Shown: positions 10,660-20,115 of the stretch, one piece after another
Layout: each line of letters opens with the position of its first letter
How positions within the stretch are numbered: the stretch's first letter is position 1
Assembly: GCA_019244055.1 (NCBI GenBank)
Contig: JAFATG010000027.1
Span: forward strand, 1 to 64,000
Length of the DNA stretch: 64,000 bases
Direction of reading: 5' to 3'
DNA from: Acidobacteriaceae bacterium
Lineage (GTDB): Bacteria > Acidobacteriota > Terriglobia > Bryobacterales > Bryobacteraceae
Program-made: the position numbers and the translations under genes
Notes under the pieces: generated by a model
Seen by the model: the letters and a program-made list of their open reading frames with translations, nothing else
Databases searched by the model: none
Told to the model about the DNA's origin: nothing

Positions 10660-11143
10660 CGGCTTGCCCCCGGACTGTACACTCGCCGCTCGAAAGTTGC
10701 AACAGCGTGTCGAAGCTCACGTGCTCGGGATTCGGATCAACCCGCAATAAGCCATCGATTGCAAACCGGAGCAGCGGCATTTTTTCCGTTTCGTTATCGA
10801 TCAATGTGACTCGGACGTTCATCAATCTCGGTTCGAATTGCGCGATAGCAGTTTCGATCGATTGTGTTAGAAACTGCCGGTCCCGGTTATCCTTTGCGCT
10901 GCGAGAAGTGATGTCCGGTAGTCCGTACATGTACAGCGAATGCTGCAACTGGGAGCCTTCTGCTGCGACTTCGATCGGCTGGCGGGTATTCAGCAGCCAC
11001 TCCAGATCACGTCGCACAGCATCCCGCAGCTTCTGGAGCGATCTCGACCGGCTAAGGGGCGGACCGGGAATTTTCAGTTCAGGATCGATCAGACGATCCA
11101 AAACAGAGAGCCCAATCGGGGCATCACCACGGCTCCGCTGCAT
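10649..11143 (-). CDS. tssE: Type VI secretion baseplate subunit TssE (gp25-like); ORF to 11227, likely start 11143
   Basis: SVLDRLIDPE...LRDAVRRDLEWLLNTRQ...YGLPDITS gp25-like signature. Confidence 0.9.
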   Translation of the reverse strand: MQRSRGDAPIGLSVLDRLIDPELKIPGPPLSRSRSLQKLRDAVRRDLEWLLNTRQPIEVAAEGSQLQHSLYMYGLPDITSRSAKDNRDRQFLTQSIETAIAQFEPRLMNVRVTLIDNETEKMPLLRFAIDGLLRVDPNPEHVSFDTLLQLSSGECTVRGQAGAR

Positions 11144-11159
11144 AAGTGAGAATCCTATC

Positions 11160-12542
11160 CTAACTGATGAAACCTTCCTGCCGAAGCCATGCAAGTGTCT
11201 CCGGATTGGCGGTTCCCGTATCATCATTGAGCGTGGCGGCCGGGAGCTCCGGAAAATCCAGCAGAAACGCTTTCAATTCGGATCGCAACGCCTTAGCAGC
11301 GCCCGTATACCCAAGCTCCTCACAGGCTTTGATCGAGTACCGCTGCAGATCAAGCCAACCGCGCCCGACCGTGCTGCCCATGGCGGTCTCGGCGGTCTCC
11401 AATACGCCATTCCAGTTCTTGCCGGCAGCCGATGTCCTCAATTTCATTCTTACTTCCGAGGAAGGTGCCGGCAGCTCGGTAGACATAATGTCGCCCGAGG
11501 CGCGCACCTCGCCCCAGCGGAGCGCACGTAGCAGGAGATAAGGAACCGGACTGGCAGGAATCTTCCGCCGCAAGAACTGTGCAGCGGCCAACGCGTGTAG
11601 TACGGCCTGCTCCGGGTTCTTAATCTCACCGCCCGCGAACTGTGACAGATCGATGCCTCTTGCCAAGCCGTCGGCCGGTTCGGCCACATGCTCCCCGACC
11701 GCAGTTTCCGTGCCGGCTTCCTGCCCTGGCTCCGTGGTGATTTCGATGGGATCCGGATCTTTCTCGAGCTTCTTCTTGAGAAGCGCCCGGACATCCCGGG
11801 AGACCTCGCTGAGTGCGGTACGGAGCGGCCCGAAGGAAGGCGGGTCGTCGGTGAACTTCGAGTTGCAGAGACTATCAAGTGCCTGCAGAGCGTCCAATGC
11901 CGCTTTGCAATCGGCGTCGAGCTTCTTGTAAAAGGGCTTCGGAGTATCGTTGAAGTCCTTATCGAAGTCCTCCAGGGTAGGCTTCTTTTCCTTTATCGCT
12001 TCATCGCGCAAGGCTCGCCGCTTCGGGTCGGCGCTAGCTTCGCTCTCATAACCAAAGGTCTTGGCTTCCTGATAAGCGAACCAGTTGAACTTTCGCTTCT
12101 CCACCAAAGGAATGCTGCGAAGGGCAAAGCTCGGGTCAAAGGAGGAGCCAAGCCAGTTGAGAGGGCGCCCTCGCAAGTCGGCATCGCCGTCTTCAATCTC
12201 GGGATAAAGGGAGTCCCAAAAGCGGCCCACCAAAGCGGTAAGGAGTTGCAGGCCTGATTGCAACCCGGCAATTTGGTATCGATAGAGCCACGATTCCGTC
12301 AGCCAGGCAGCTATTTGAAGGTCCTTGCTCCGGTTGATCAGGGCATCTTCGCAGAGTTTAATGACCTTGTTGTAGTCGGTTGCTTTCGCCTCCCGGCCAT
12401 AGTCGAGTTTGGCGACCACGGCCGGATCTTCGCGGCGCCGCGTCTCTTCGAGCTCGTCGTAGAGGACGTAGCGCAAATCGGTCCCGCTCGGGTTGTCCCC
12501 CGGAATCGGCTGTAAGAATTTCTCAATGTCGATATCGGGCAT
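11160..12542 (-). CDS. tssA: Type VI secretion protein TssA (ImpA N-terminal domain)
   Basis: LQPIPGDNPSGTDLRY...DLQIAAWLTESWLYRYQIAGLQSGLQLL ImpA_N pattern. Confidence 0.93.
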   Translation of the reverse strand: MPDIDIEKFLQPIPGDNPSGTDLRYVLYDELEETRRREDPAVVAKLDYGREAKATDYNKVIKLCEDALINRSKDLQIAAWLTESWLYRYQIAGLQSGLQLLTALVGRFWDSLYPEIEDGDADLRGRPLNWLGSSFDPSFALRSIPLVEKRKFNWFAYQEAKTFGYESEASADPKRRALRDEAIKEKKPTLEDFDKDFNDTPKPFYKKLDADCKAALDALQALDSLCNSKFTDDPPSFGPLRTALSEVSRDVRALLKKKLEKDPDPIEITTEPGQEAGTETAVGEHVAEPADGLARGIDLSQFAGGEIKNPEQAVLHALAAAQFLRRKIPASPVPYLLLRALRWGEVRASGDIMSTELPAPSSEVRMKLRTSAAGKNWNGVLETAETAMGSTVGRGWLDLQRYSIKACEELGYTGAAKALRSELKAFLLDFPELPAATLNDDTGTANPETLAWLRQEGFIS

Positions 12543-12560
12543 GAAACCGATCGCGGAGCG

Positions 12561-13295
12561 TTACGCAGGAGCTTGCGAGACTGCCGGTGTATCGATCTGC
12601 AATTCCCGGATTTCCAGCACCGGGAACTCCTGCTGATCCACCAACAAATTCTTCAGCCCAAAAGGAGCGATTTCACCGTTCTCATCCTCGCACCACTCTG
12701 TCACCCTGCCCAACCTCACTTCATCGTCCGGGTGCTGCCAAGACAGTGGTGAAATGGCAGGAACAAAAATCTCGCCGAGATCTCTGGAGCGGAAGGTCGG
12801 CCCGGTGATCAGCTTAGCCGGAACCCACAACAGATCTCGCAGCCGTTGGGGAGGTTCCATCCGGATCGCAGCGATATCTCTCAATGAAATCCACATGTAA
12901 TCGCCGGCCGCGAAGATCTCCAGTTTATCGCCAATCCTCGTATCCGCGTCTGACAAGCTTTTGAACGGCTTGCCATTGAGCTTACCCGTGACGGGGGCCG
13001 ATGCCCCGTTAACTATGGGCTTAGGGAAACTTTTCGTTTCGAACATCTGCTGGCGAGTTCGCTCGGCGTTCAAAGCAGACTTATACAGAAGCGTGCCTAG
13101 AAAGGAATCCTTGTTTCCTTCCTGTTCGAGAATGTTGAGTTGCTTGTCAGCGCGGTCATAGTCTCCAGCAAAACAGAGCAGCTCGAACAGAAATGTCCGG
13201 CTGCGCTGATCGGCAGGATTATCTCTCAATTGAGAGGTCAAGGCCGATATAGCTTCGGTAAGCTTACCGGCCTTAAACAAGTCCTGTGCGGTCAT
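12561..13295 (-). CDS. tagJ: T6SS accessory protein TagJ/ImpE-like
   Basis: TPR-like N-term (DLFKAGKLTEAISALTSQLRDNPADQRSRTFLFELLCFAGDYDRADKQL), operon context. Confidence 0.85.
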   Translation of the reverse strand: MTAQDLFKAGKLTEAISALTSQLRDNPADQRSRTFLFELLCFAGDYDRADKQLNILEQEGNKDSFLGTLLYKSALNAERTRQQMFETKSFPKPIVNGASAPVTGKLNGKPFKSLSDADTRIGDKLEIFAAGDYMWISLRDIAAIRMEPPQRLRDLLWVPAKLITGPTFRSRDLGEIFVPAISPLSWQHPDDEVRLGRVTEWCEDENGEIAPFGLKNLLVDQQEFPVLEIRELQIDTPAVSQAPA

Positions 13296-13304
13296 CGGAG
13301 CGAA

Positions 13305-13799
13305 TTACGAAGTCGCTTCCGTGTTCTTCGAAACGTCCCAACCTGCCGGGATCTTGGTCCCCAGCTTGCCGGTCGAGTCCTGCGGCCAATAGGTGATCGT
13401 CAGAGACTTGCAAGAGAGCGATAGCGATTCGGATGGCTTACCGCCCCCGGCCGCTCCGCCCCAACTGATGCTGTCCACAAACACTTCCGTCATGTCGTAC
13501 TGATAATAGATCTGCGTTGTCTTATCGCCTGTGGCTTCGCGGACAAACATATTGCCGGTCTTAATGTGAGTTCCTTTGCAACAGGACAGGAACAGCTTCG
13601 GCGATGCTTTGTCGAGCTGCTTCTGCAGGCTCAGGCTGCTGATATCTACTTTGCCCGCCCCGCTTCCTGTACCGAACGCGACGCTGGATGGGTTCGAAGC
13701 GCCGTTGCTAAAGCTGAAGATTTCGATCAGCTTCTCTGCCCCTTGCTTCTCCGACTCCCCATCAATGCCGTCCAGCTTCAAAAAAATTTCAACTGCCAT
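13305..13799 (-). CDS. hcp: Hcp tube protein (TssD); ORF to 13823, likely start 13799
   Basis: MAVEIFLKLDGIDGES...ISLQKQLDKASPKLF...VFVDSISWG...ESLSLSCKSLTITYWPQ. Confidence 0.93.
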   Translation of the reverse strand: MAVEIFLKLDGIDGESEKQGAEKLIEIFSFSNGASNPSSVAFGTGSGAGKVDISSLSLQKQLDKASPKLFLSCCKGTHIKTGNMFVREATGDKTTQIYYQYDMTEVFVDSISWGGAAGGGKPSESLSLSCKSLTITYWPQDSTGKLGTKIPAGWDVSKNTEATS

Positions 13800-13880
13800 T
13801 AGTATTCTCCTTTGTAAACACACGAGTACTGCACGGGCCTCACGGTCCGGTTATTTGTTGATACGAGTCTGGCTAACTAC

Positions 13881-15365
13881 TTACCCTTTAGCAGCGGGAA
13901 GATCCGCTACCAGACGCAGAGAAACGCCGATTTCGTCTAATTGGAAATGCGGCCGCAGGAAAGCGATGGCGCGATAAGCGCCGGGCTTGCCTGGCACTTC
14001 GACAACTTCGATCCGAGCTTCGCGAAGCGGGTTCTTCGCCTTAATTGCCTGCGAAGCGTCGTCAATTCCGACTACGTACTGGTTAATCCAGCGGTTCAGG
14101 TCGTTCTCGCATTCGACGCGCGAAGTAAAGCTGCCGATGCGATCGCGCATCATCGCCTTTAGATAGTGAGCGAAGCGGGAAACCGCCATGATGTATGGAA
14201 GCTGGGCCGAGAGCCGGGCGTTCGCCGTGGCATCGTCCTTGTCGTACACCTTTGGTTTTTGCGCGGACTGCACGCTGAAAAACGCTGCGTAATCTCTGCC
14301 TTTACAGTGCACCAGCGGAATGAAACCGTTGTCCGCTAGTTCCTTCTCGCGGCGGTCCGTGATGGCGACCTCGGTGGGACACTTCAGTGCAATGTCTCCC
14401 TCGTCGGTCCTGAAGGTGTGCGCCGGCAAGCCCTCCACTACGCCACCGCCTTCGACCCCGCGAATCGTCGTGCACCAGCCGTATTGCGCAAATGCCGTAG
14501 TCAGGCGAACTCCCATGGCGTACGCGGCGTTGGCCCATAGATATTTGCTGTGATCGGTGCCGTCTACGTTTTCGTGGTAGTCGAAGCCTTCCACCGGTTT
14601 TGTATCAGGGCCATACGGGAGCCGCATGAGAATACGCGGCATGCACAGTCCAACATACCGTGAGTCTTCGCTCTCGCGGAAGCTCTTCCACTTAGCGAAT
14701 TCGGTGCTCTCGAAAATCTTGCTGATGTCTCGAGGCTGTCCAAGATTCGCGAAGCTGTCGAGGTTCATGAGCCCAGGGCCCGCGGCAGCAAAGAAAGGCG
14801 CATGCGCAGCCGCGGCTACGTGCGAAATTTTCTCTAGAAGTTCGATGTCTTCGGGATGTTTTGTGAATTCGTAGTCGCCGATGAGCGCGCCGAACGGATC
14901 GCCGCCAAAGACGCCATACTCCTCTTCGTATACCTTCTTGAACATCGCGCTCTGATCAAATTCCGCCGCTTTCTGCAGATCGCGTAAAAGTTCCTTCTTG
15001 GTCGCCGGAATCACCCGGAGCTTCAGCATTGTGGAGGTCTCGCTGTTGTCGAGCAGGTACTTCAACCCGCGCCAACTGCCCTCCAGCTTCTGGAATTCCG
15101 GATGATGCATCACCTCATTTAACTGCAGCGATACCAGGTGATCGATTTGCGCAATGCGCTGGTTGATCATCTGTTCGGTGTCGCGGCCGGTAGTTACTTC
15201 ACCCTGTAATACCTGGGCGAGGAACTCCTTGATCAGGTCCTTACCGCGTTCGCGCGAAGCGGGCTCCTGGCCAAACCGGCCCTGCTCGACAATCTGATCG
15301 AGCAGACTTGGTTCCGCAACTGTAGTTGTGCTCGAAGAGGCGCCGGCTTGTTGTGTGTCGCTCAC
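13881..15365 (-). CDS. tssC: Type VI secretion sheath large subunit TssC
   Basis: LEGSWRGLKYLL, IGDYEFTKHPEDIELL, RIGSFTSRVECENDLNRWINQYV. Confidence 0.97.
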   Translation of the reverse strand: MSDTQQAGASSSTTTVAEPSLLDQIVEQGRFGQEPASRERGKDLIKEFLAQVLQGEVTTGRDTEQMINQRIAQIDHLVSLQLNEVMHHPEFQKLEGSWRGLKYLLDNSETSTMLKLRVIPATKKELLRDLQKAAEFDQSAMFKKVYEEEYGVFGGDPFGALIGDYEFTKHPEDIELLEKISHVAAAAHAPFFAAAGPGLMNLDSFANLGQPRDISKIFESTEFAKWKSFRESEDSRYVGLCMPRILMRLPYGPDTKPVEGFDYHENVDGTDHSKYLWANAAYAMGVRLTTAFAQYGWCTTIRGVEGGGVVEGLPAHTFRTDEGDIALKCPTEVAITDRREKELADNGFIPLVHCKGRDYAAFFSVQSAQKPKVYDKDDATANARLSAQLPYIMAVSRFAHYLKAMMRDRIGSFTSRVECENDLNRWINQYVVGIDDASQAIKAKNPLREARIEVVEVPGKPGAYRAIAFLRPHFQLDEIGVSLRLVADLPAAKG

Positions 15366-15886
15366 TTCGATTCTCCTTCGCCTTTCATGCCCATTTCGGT
15401 GCGCAGCTTATCCAACTTCTCGGTGTTCGACACGGCTTCCATAAGCACTTCGTCCAGCTTTTCGTTGGTCTGCAAGGTGCCGCGCAGATCGTTCAGTTTC
15501 GTCCGTAGCTCGAGCAGCTCCCGGAGAGGCCTCACCTGCCGGGCTACCTGCTCGGGTTCGAAGTCTTCCAAGCTGCGAAAATTCAAATCGACCTTCAACT
15601 GCCCCGCGTTCGGGTCATCGCTGAGTTTGTTTTCGACGTTGAACGCAAGGTGCGGCTTCATGCTTGCCAGCACTTCGTCGAAGTTGTCAGGATTTACGTC
15701 AACAAAACGGCGCTCCTTAAAAGGTGCAATGTCACCTGCCGGTTGCCCCATGAAGTTGCCCATAACGCCAAGAACGAACGGCAACTCCTTCTTCTCAATC
15801 GCGTCCCCCACTTGTACGTCGTAGGATATTTGAACACGCGGTGGACGCACGCGCGTGAGCTTCTTTTGAATGCTTTCTTTAGCCAT
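15362..15886 (-). CDS. tssB: Type VI secretion sheath small subunit TssB
   Basis: MAKESIQKKLTRVRPPRVQISYDV...LPFVLGVMGNFMGQP; 4-bp overlap with tssC. Confidence 0.97.
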   Translation of the reverse strand: MAKESIQKKLTRVRPPRVQISYDVQVGDAIEKKELPFVLGVMGNFMGQPAGDIAPFKERRFVDVNPDNFDEVLASMKPHLAFNVENKLSDDPNAGQLKVDLNFRSLEDFEPEQVARQVRPLRELLELRTKLNDLRGTLQTNEKLDEVLMEAVSNTEKLDKLRTEMGMKGEGESK

Positions 15887-15906
15887 AGTGGATCTCTATT
15901 CCTCGT

Positions 15907-15931
15907 GAGCAGACGGTCCACCGTCCTGCTC
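15907..15931 (-). promoter_or_regulatory. Inverted repeat / potential hairpin just upstream of tssB
   Basis: gagcag-acgg-tcca-ccgt-(c)-ctgctc, 10-bp stem with a single-nt bulge, about 21 nt 5' of the tssB ATG. Confidence 0.4.
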
Positions 15932-16249
15932 ATACGCCGATTGGTGGATTACGACAGAGAATCTTATCAGAGTTTCGCGCGGGGCAAAACCGAAAATGGT
16001 CAGGAATTTTCTTGTCCGGCGTTTTTGGCTCGGAGATTGCATGAAATGAGCAGTCGCCCAAACGCGAGGCACGCCTCTGGCCAAAGCTCCAGGATCGCGA
16101 AGACAACGCGAGGTCGAACGCAAGTGCTTCACACACAGCACGATGAGAAGGCAACAGCACCGTGGCCGTGAACCGGGTATCCGGTTTGGCCCCGCTGAGA
16201 GGTTAATTTGCTAACCCGCTGGATAACGAGTTTGCGTGCAGCGCGCGAA

Positions 16250-16717
16250 TCAGCTTTCGAGGCGAGCGTCCGGCGTGATCTCGGTGTCGAAGAGTTTCGA
16301 CACCGGGCAGCCTTCCTTCGCCGCGTTCGTGGCGCGCTCGAACACCTCCTGCGAAGCGCCTGGAATGCGGGCCTGAAGCGCAAGATGGCTCCGTTTGATG
16401 GCGAAGCCGTCCCCTTCTTTCTCCAGCGAGACCGTGCAGGTTGTTTGAATGCTGTCCGCCTTAAGGCCCTCGTTCTGGAGCATTAGTGAAAGAGCCATGG
16501 AGAAGCATCCCGCGTGCGCCGCGGCCAGCAATTCCTCAGGATTGGTCCCGTTGCCTTGTTCGAACCTTGTCTTGAACGAATAAGGTGTGTTCGAAAGAAC
16601 TCCGCTGGCGCATGAGATGGTTCCAGATCCCGATCTGAGATCGCCTTTCCATTCTGCCTTCGCTGTTCGGTCCACGAAATTTCTCCTCTCGGCAAAGCCT
16701 TCAAACTGGCGGCTCAC
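16250..16717 (-). CDS. osmC: OsmC/Ohr family peroxiredoxin
   Basis: [26 protein letters not shown] and [15 protein letters not shown]. Confidence 0.92.
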   Translation of the reverse strand: MSRQFEGFAERRNFVDRTAKAEWKGDLRSGSGTISCASGVLSNTPYSFKTRFEQGNGTNPEELLAAAHAGCFSMALSLMLQNEGLKADSIQTTCTVSLEKEGDGFAIKRSHLALQARIPGASQEVFERATNAAKEGCPVSKLFDTEITPDARLES

Positions 16718-16788
16718 TCCATATAGTCACACTCTTCGCAAGAAGCGGTGGGAACGCACGTACAATAGCAACACCCGGCACTGTTTCA

Positions 16789-18828
16789 ATGAGCACACAA
16801 GCGCAGACCTTCAAACCATTCGTCCCGGAGCACATGCAGATGCGCGAGCTGACGCTCCGCGCCATGCTCCTGGGCCTCTGCATGACTGTGATCTTGGGCG
16901 CGGCGAACGCCTACTTGGGGTTGCGCGCGGGAGTGACTGTCGCGGCCACCTATCCCGCGGCGGTCATCAGCATGGCGGTCCTGCGGACCTGGCGCGGTTC
17001 GCTGCTCGAAGAAAACATCGCGCGAACCAGCGGATCTATCGGCGAGGGAGTTGCGTCAGGGGCAATCTTCACGATTCCCGCCTTTCTGATCGCCAAAGCA
17101 TGGCCGTCATTCGGTCCCCGAGATGCCTATTGGAAAACGAGTGTGCTCATTCTGGTCGGCAGCGTTCTGGGCGTGCTCTTCATATCGCTCGTCCGCCGCA
17201 TTATGGTCGAGGACCGCGAGCTGCCTTTCCCGGAATCGCTAGCTGCGTCTGAGATTCACAAGGCAGGCCAACGGGGAGCGCAAGCGGCCAAATATCTCTT
17301 CTGGAACATCGGCCTCGGCGGGGTGATCTTCCTGCTCGGGCGCTTTGGATTTTTTGCCGCAGATGCCGAGTTCACAGTGCGCATTGGCAGCTTCGGCAGG
17401 AGCCGGGTGCGCCTAGGCGGCCCGGACACGGCCAATATCCTCTCCACCGGCGGGGTAAGCACTGTTGCCGCTCCCAGTGTCAGCCCTGCGTATCTCGGTG
17501 TCGGCTACATCATCGGGCCGGCGCTCGCGGCACTCCAGTTTTCAGGAGGCGTACTCGCCTGGGGATTTATGGTGCCGCTGTTGATTTATTTTCTTGGCCC
17601 GCAGCTTCACGCCTTTCTGCCACCGGGAACGCCGGCGGCGTCCTGGAGCGAATTGGCCGGCGCTGTTTGGCGTTACATCGTGCGGCCCATTGCGGTAGGC
17701 GGAATGTTGGTCGGAGCCGTCTACACCCTGTTTCGCATGCGCACCAGCTTGGCTGTCGGCCTGAAGCGCGCGGTTGGCGACTTGCGCCAAACGACAGAGG
17801 AAAGTGCCGCCATGATCAGAACGGAGCGTTACATGAGCTCCAAGGTGGTGTTTGGGCTGATCGCCGCCGTTTTCGCCGTGATGATCGTGCTTTACATTTA
17901 TTTCTCCGGCCAGGTGGTCGGCGGCTTGGTTGCGGCGGCGATCATGCTCATTCTGGGATTCTTCTTTGCGACAGTTTCGGGCAGTCTCTGCGGCCTGATC
18001 GGCTCTTCTAACAACCCCGTTTCCGGGTTGACCTTGTCGACTCTGATCGTTGCCGCGATCTTAATGGTCGCGTTGGGCGTGTCCGGCGCGGGTGGCGTAG
18101 CGGCCGTGCTGGGCGTAGCGGCGGTAGTCTGCGTCTCATCCGCGGTCGCCGGTGAATTGCTACAGGATTTCAAGGTCGGCTACATCCTGGGCGGGACCCC
18201 GCGCAATATTCAGATTGCCGAGCTGATCGCCGTTTTCGTGGCGAGCTTAGTCATGTATTTCCCGCTCGTGCTGTTGCACGAAGGCAATATTCGCGCCGGT
18301 GGCACCGGTTTCGGCGACCGACAGCTTCCAGCTCCGCAAGCCGGTTTAATGGCGCTGTTGGCTCAGGGCATTGTCGGCGGCGACATGCCTTGGCCGCTTG
18401 TACTGGTTGGCGTGCTCATGGGCTGCGCCTTCATCATGATGAAAGTCAAGAGCCCGATGCTGGTAGCCGTAGGCATGTACCTTCCTTTTGAGACCACCGC
18501 CGCCATTTTCGTTGGCGGTTTGATCCGGTGGTTAGGCGATCTCGCTGCCAATCGCCGCGGCTACAACGAAGCGCAGAAAGCCCGGGTCGATAATGCAGGC
18601 GTTCTGACCGCTTCGGGCTTGATAGCGGGCGAGGCGATTTTGGGACTCGTCTGGGCGGGGCTCCAATTCGCACCGCCAAACGTGCGAGAGCATTTGCAGG
18701 TCATCGCGCATCCTTCTTACGCGATCGGGCTGCTCGTCCTGTTCGGGCTGGCTGTCGTTATGATCCGCTCGCCCTTATCGAGCGCCGGAAGCCCCGACGA
18801 GCCCGCGCCTCCGGTGGCCATGATGTAA
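16789..18828 (+). CDS. OPT family oligopeptide transporter
   Basis: 679 aa polytopic; LTLRAMLLGLCMTVILGAANAYLGLRAGVTVAATYPAAV, SSNNPVSGLTLSTL. Confidence 0.92.
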   Translation: MSTQAQTFKPFVPEHMQMRELTLRAMLLGLCMTVILGAANAYLGLRAGVTVAATYPAAVISMAVLRTWRGSLLEENIARTSGSIGEGVASGAIFTIPAFLIAKAWPSFGPRDAYWKTSVLILVGSVLGVLFISLVRRIMVEDRELPFPESLAASEIHKAGQRGAQAAKYLFWNIGLGGVIFLLGRFGFFAADAEFTVRIGSFGRSRVRLGGPDTANILSTGGVSTVAAPSVSPAYLGVGYIIGPALAALQFSGGVLAWGFMVPLLIYFLGPQLHAFLPPGTPAASWSELAGAVWRYIVRPIAVGGMLVGAVYTLFRMRTSLAVGLKRAVGDLRQTTEESAAMIRTERYMSSKVVFGLIAAVFAVMIVLYIYFSGQVVGGLVAAAIMLILGFFFATVSGSLCGLIGSSNNPVSGLTLSTLIVAAILMVALGVSGAGGVAAVLGVAAVVCVSSAVAGELLQDFKVGYILGGTPRNIQIAELIAVFVASLVMYFPLVLLHEGNIRAGGTGFGDRQLPAPQAGLMALLAQGIVGGDMPWPLVLVGVLMGCAFIMMKVKSPMLVAVGMYLPFETTAAIFVGGLIRWLGDLAANRRGYNEAQKARVDNAGVLTASGLIAGEAILGLVWAGLQFAPPNVREHLQVIAHPSYAIGLLVLFGLAVVMIRSPLSSAGSPDEPAPPVAMM

Positions 18829-19067
18829 CGGAGGCCGTTTCTCGATCACAACACCCGCACAAATTTATCAGCCCTCACGCAGTCCGCCGCAACTCATTAA
18901 AAACACGGGGCTTCCGTTCTCGATCACCCGTTCCCTGCTCTGCACTGAACTACAGACCTCCGCCATGTCCCGCTACACTCCTGCTCAGAAGCGTTTCGGC
19001 GCAAGGAGCCACCAAGCCCTAGACCCAAACTGAAGATGCTTGATCGACGACTCCAGAATGAGGACGC

Positions 19068-20099
19068 ATGCGAATACATAACACCTCGGGTCGTACTAGA
19101 CGCCCGGTGATCGTAGAAGATCCCACCGGCGTCGCGGCGCGCTTGAGCGAGTTGCTGGTCGGACAGCCGGACGCGATTGAAACAATTGTTCCGTTCGTCC
19201 AGATGCACGGTGCAGGGCTGGCGCCGGAAGGCCGTCCCGTCGGCGTCGTTCTGCTGTTAGGGCCAACCGGCACTGGCAAAACGAGAACGGTCGAAGCGCT
19301 GGCAGAGGTCTTGCATGGCAGCAGCAAGAACCTTCTCAAGGTCGATTGTGGCGAATTTCAGATGGAGCACGAGGTCGCCAAGCTCATTGGCGCGCCGCCC
19401 GGCTATCTCGGCCACCGCGAGACTCAACCCATGCTTAGTCAAGCGAAAGTAAATGGCGTCGCTAGCGAGCAATGCGACATCTCGCTCATTCTGTTCGATG
19501 AAATCGAAAAAGCTGCCGCTTCCATGACTCGCCTGCTGTTGGGAATTCTCGACAAGGCCACTCTGCGGCTAGGCGATAACAGTACGGTGAATTTCGAACG
19601 AACTCTCATTTTCCTGACGAGCAATTTGGGAGCGAGATCCATTCAGAGGGCCAACAAGCCGGATTTTGGCTATGAAGCGATGCTCCCGCCAAAACCGGTT
19701 GCCGATGCCGGTAAGATTCAAAGCATCGGTATGTCGGCCGTTCGCCACAAGTTTTCCCCCGAATTCGTAAACAGAATCGATTCCGTAATTACCTATAAGC
19801 CGCTCGATCGGGAGGCTTGCGAAATCATACTGGATCAGATTCTGCAAAGTTTCTCACGTTTGATTCAGGCCCGCCTCGGGCTTCGAGCATTCCGGCTGCA
19901 TTGCACTGGCGCGGGGCGTAAGTTACTGCTCGATACCGGCACTAGCATCGAATTCGGCGCTCGCGAGTTGAAACGGACTGTGCAGCGAAACTTCATTCAG
20001 CCGGTCGCGGCTCTGGTCTCTCAAGGCCAGATCCCGCCCGCAAGTCTGGTCATATTGGATGCAAAAGATACCGAGTTCACCATTCTTCTGCGGCAGTAG
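19068..20099 (+). CDS. Stand-alone AAA+ ATPase of ClpA/ClpB D2 type
   Basis: Walker A GPTGTGKT, Walker B ILFDEIEKA, IGAPPGYLGHRE pore loop, LTSNLGARS sensor, ClpB D2-small FSPEFVNRIDSVITYKPL; single AAA module. Confidence 0.88.
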   Translation: MRIHNTSGRTRRPVIVEDPTGVAARLSELLVGQPDAIETIVPFVQMHGAGLAPEGRPVGVVLLLGPTGTGKTRTVEALAEVLHGSSKNLLKVDCGEFQMEHEVAKLIGAPPGYLGHRETQPMLSQAKVNGVASEQCDISLILFDEIEKAAASMTRLLLGILDKATLRLGDNSTVNFERTLIFLTSNLGARSIQRANKPDFGYEAMLPPKPVADAGKIQSIGMSAVRHKFSPEFVNRIDSVITYKPLDREACEIILDQILQSFSRLIQARLGLRAFRLHCTGAGRKLLLDTGTSIEFGARELKRTVQRNFIQPVAALVSQGQIPPASLVILDAKDTEFTILLRQ

Positions 20100-20115
20100 A
20101 AGCGGACCCGTCGCC

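Noticed and set aside
10707-11531. 274-aa plus-strand ORF antisense to tssE/tssA
   Set aside because: Lies opposite well-supported T6SS genes and has no coherent domain; spurious.
16171-16216. Small inverted repeats (aaccgg-gtat-ccggtt and ggtta...taacc) between tssB and osmC
   Set aside because: Short stems without T-tracts or clear promoter context; too weak to call as regulatory elements.
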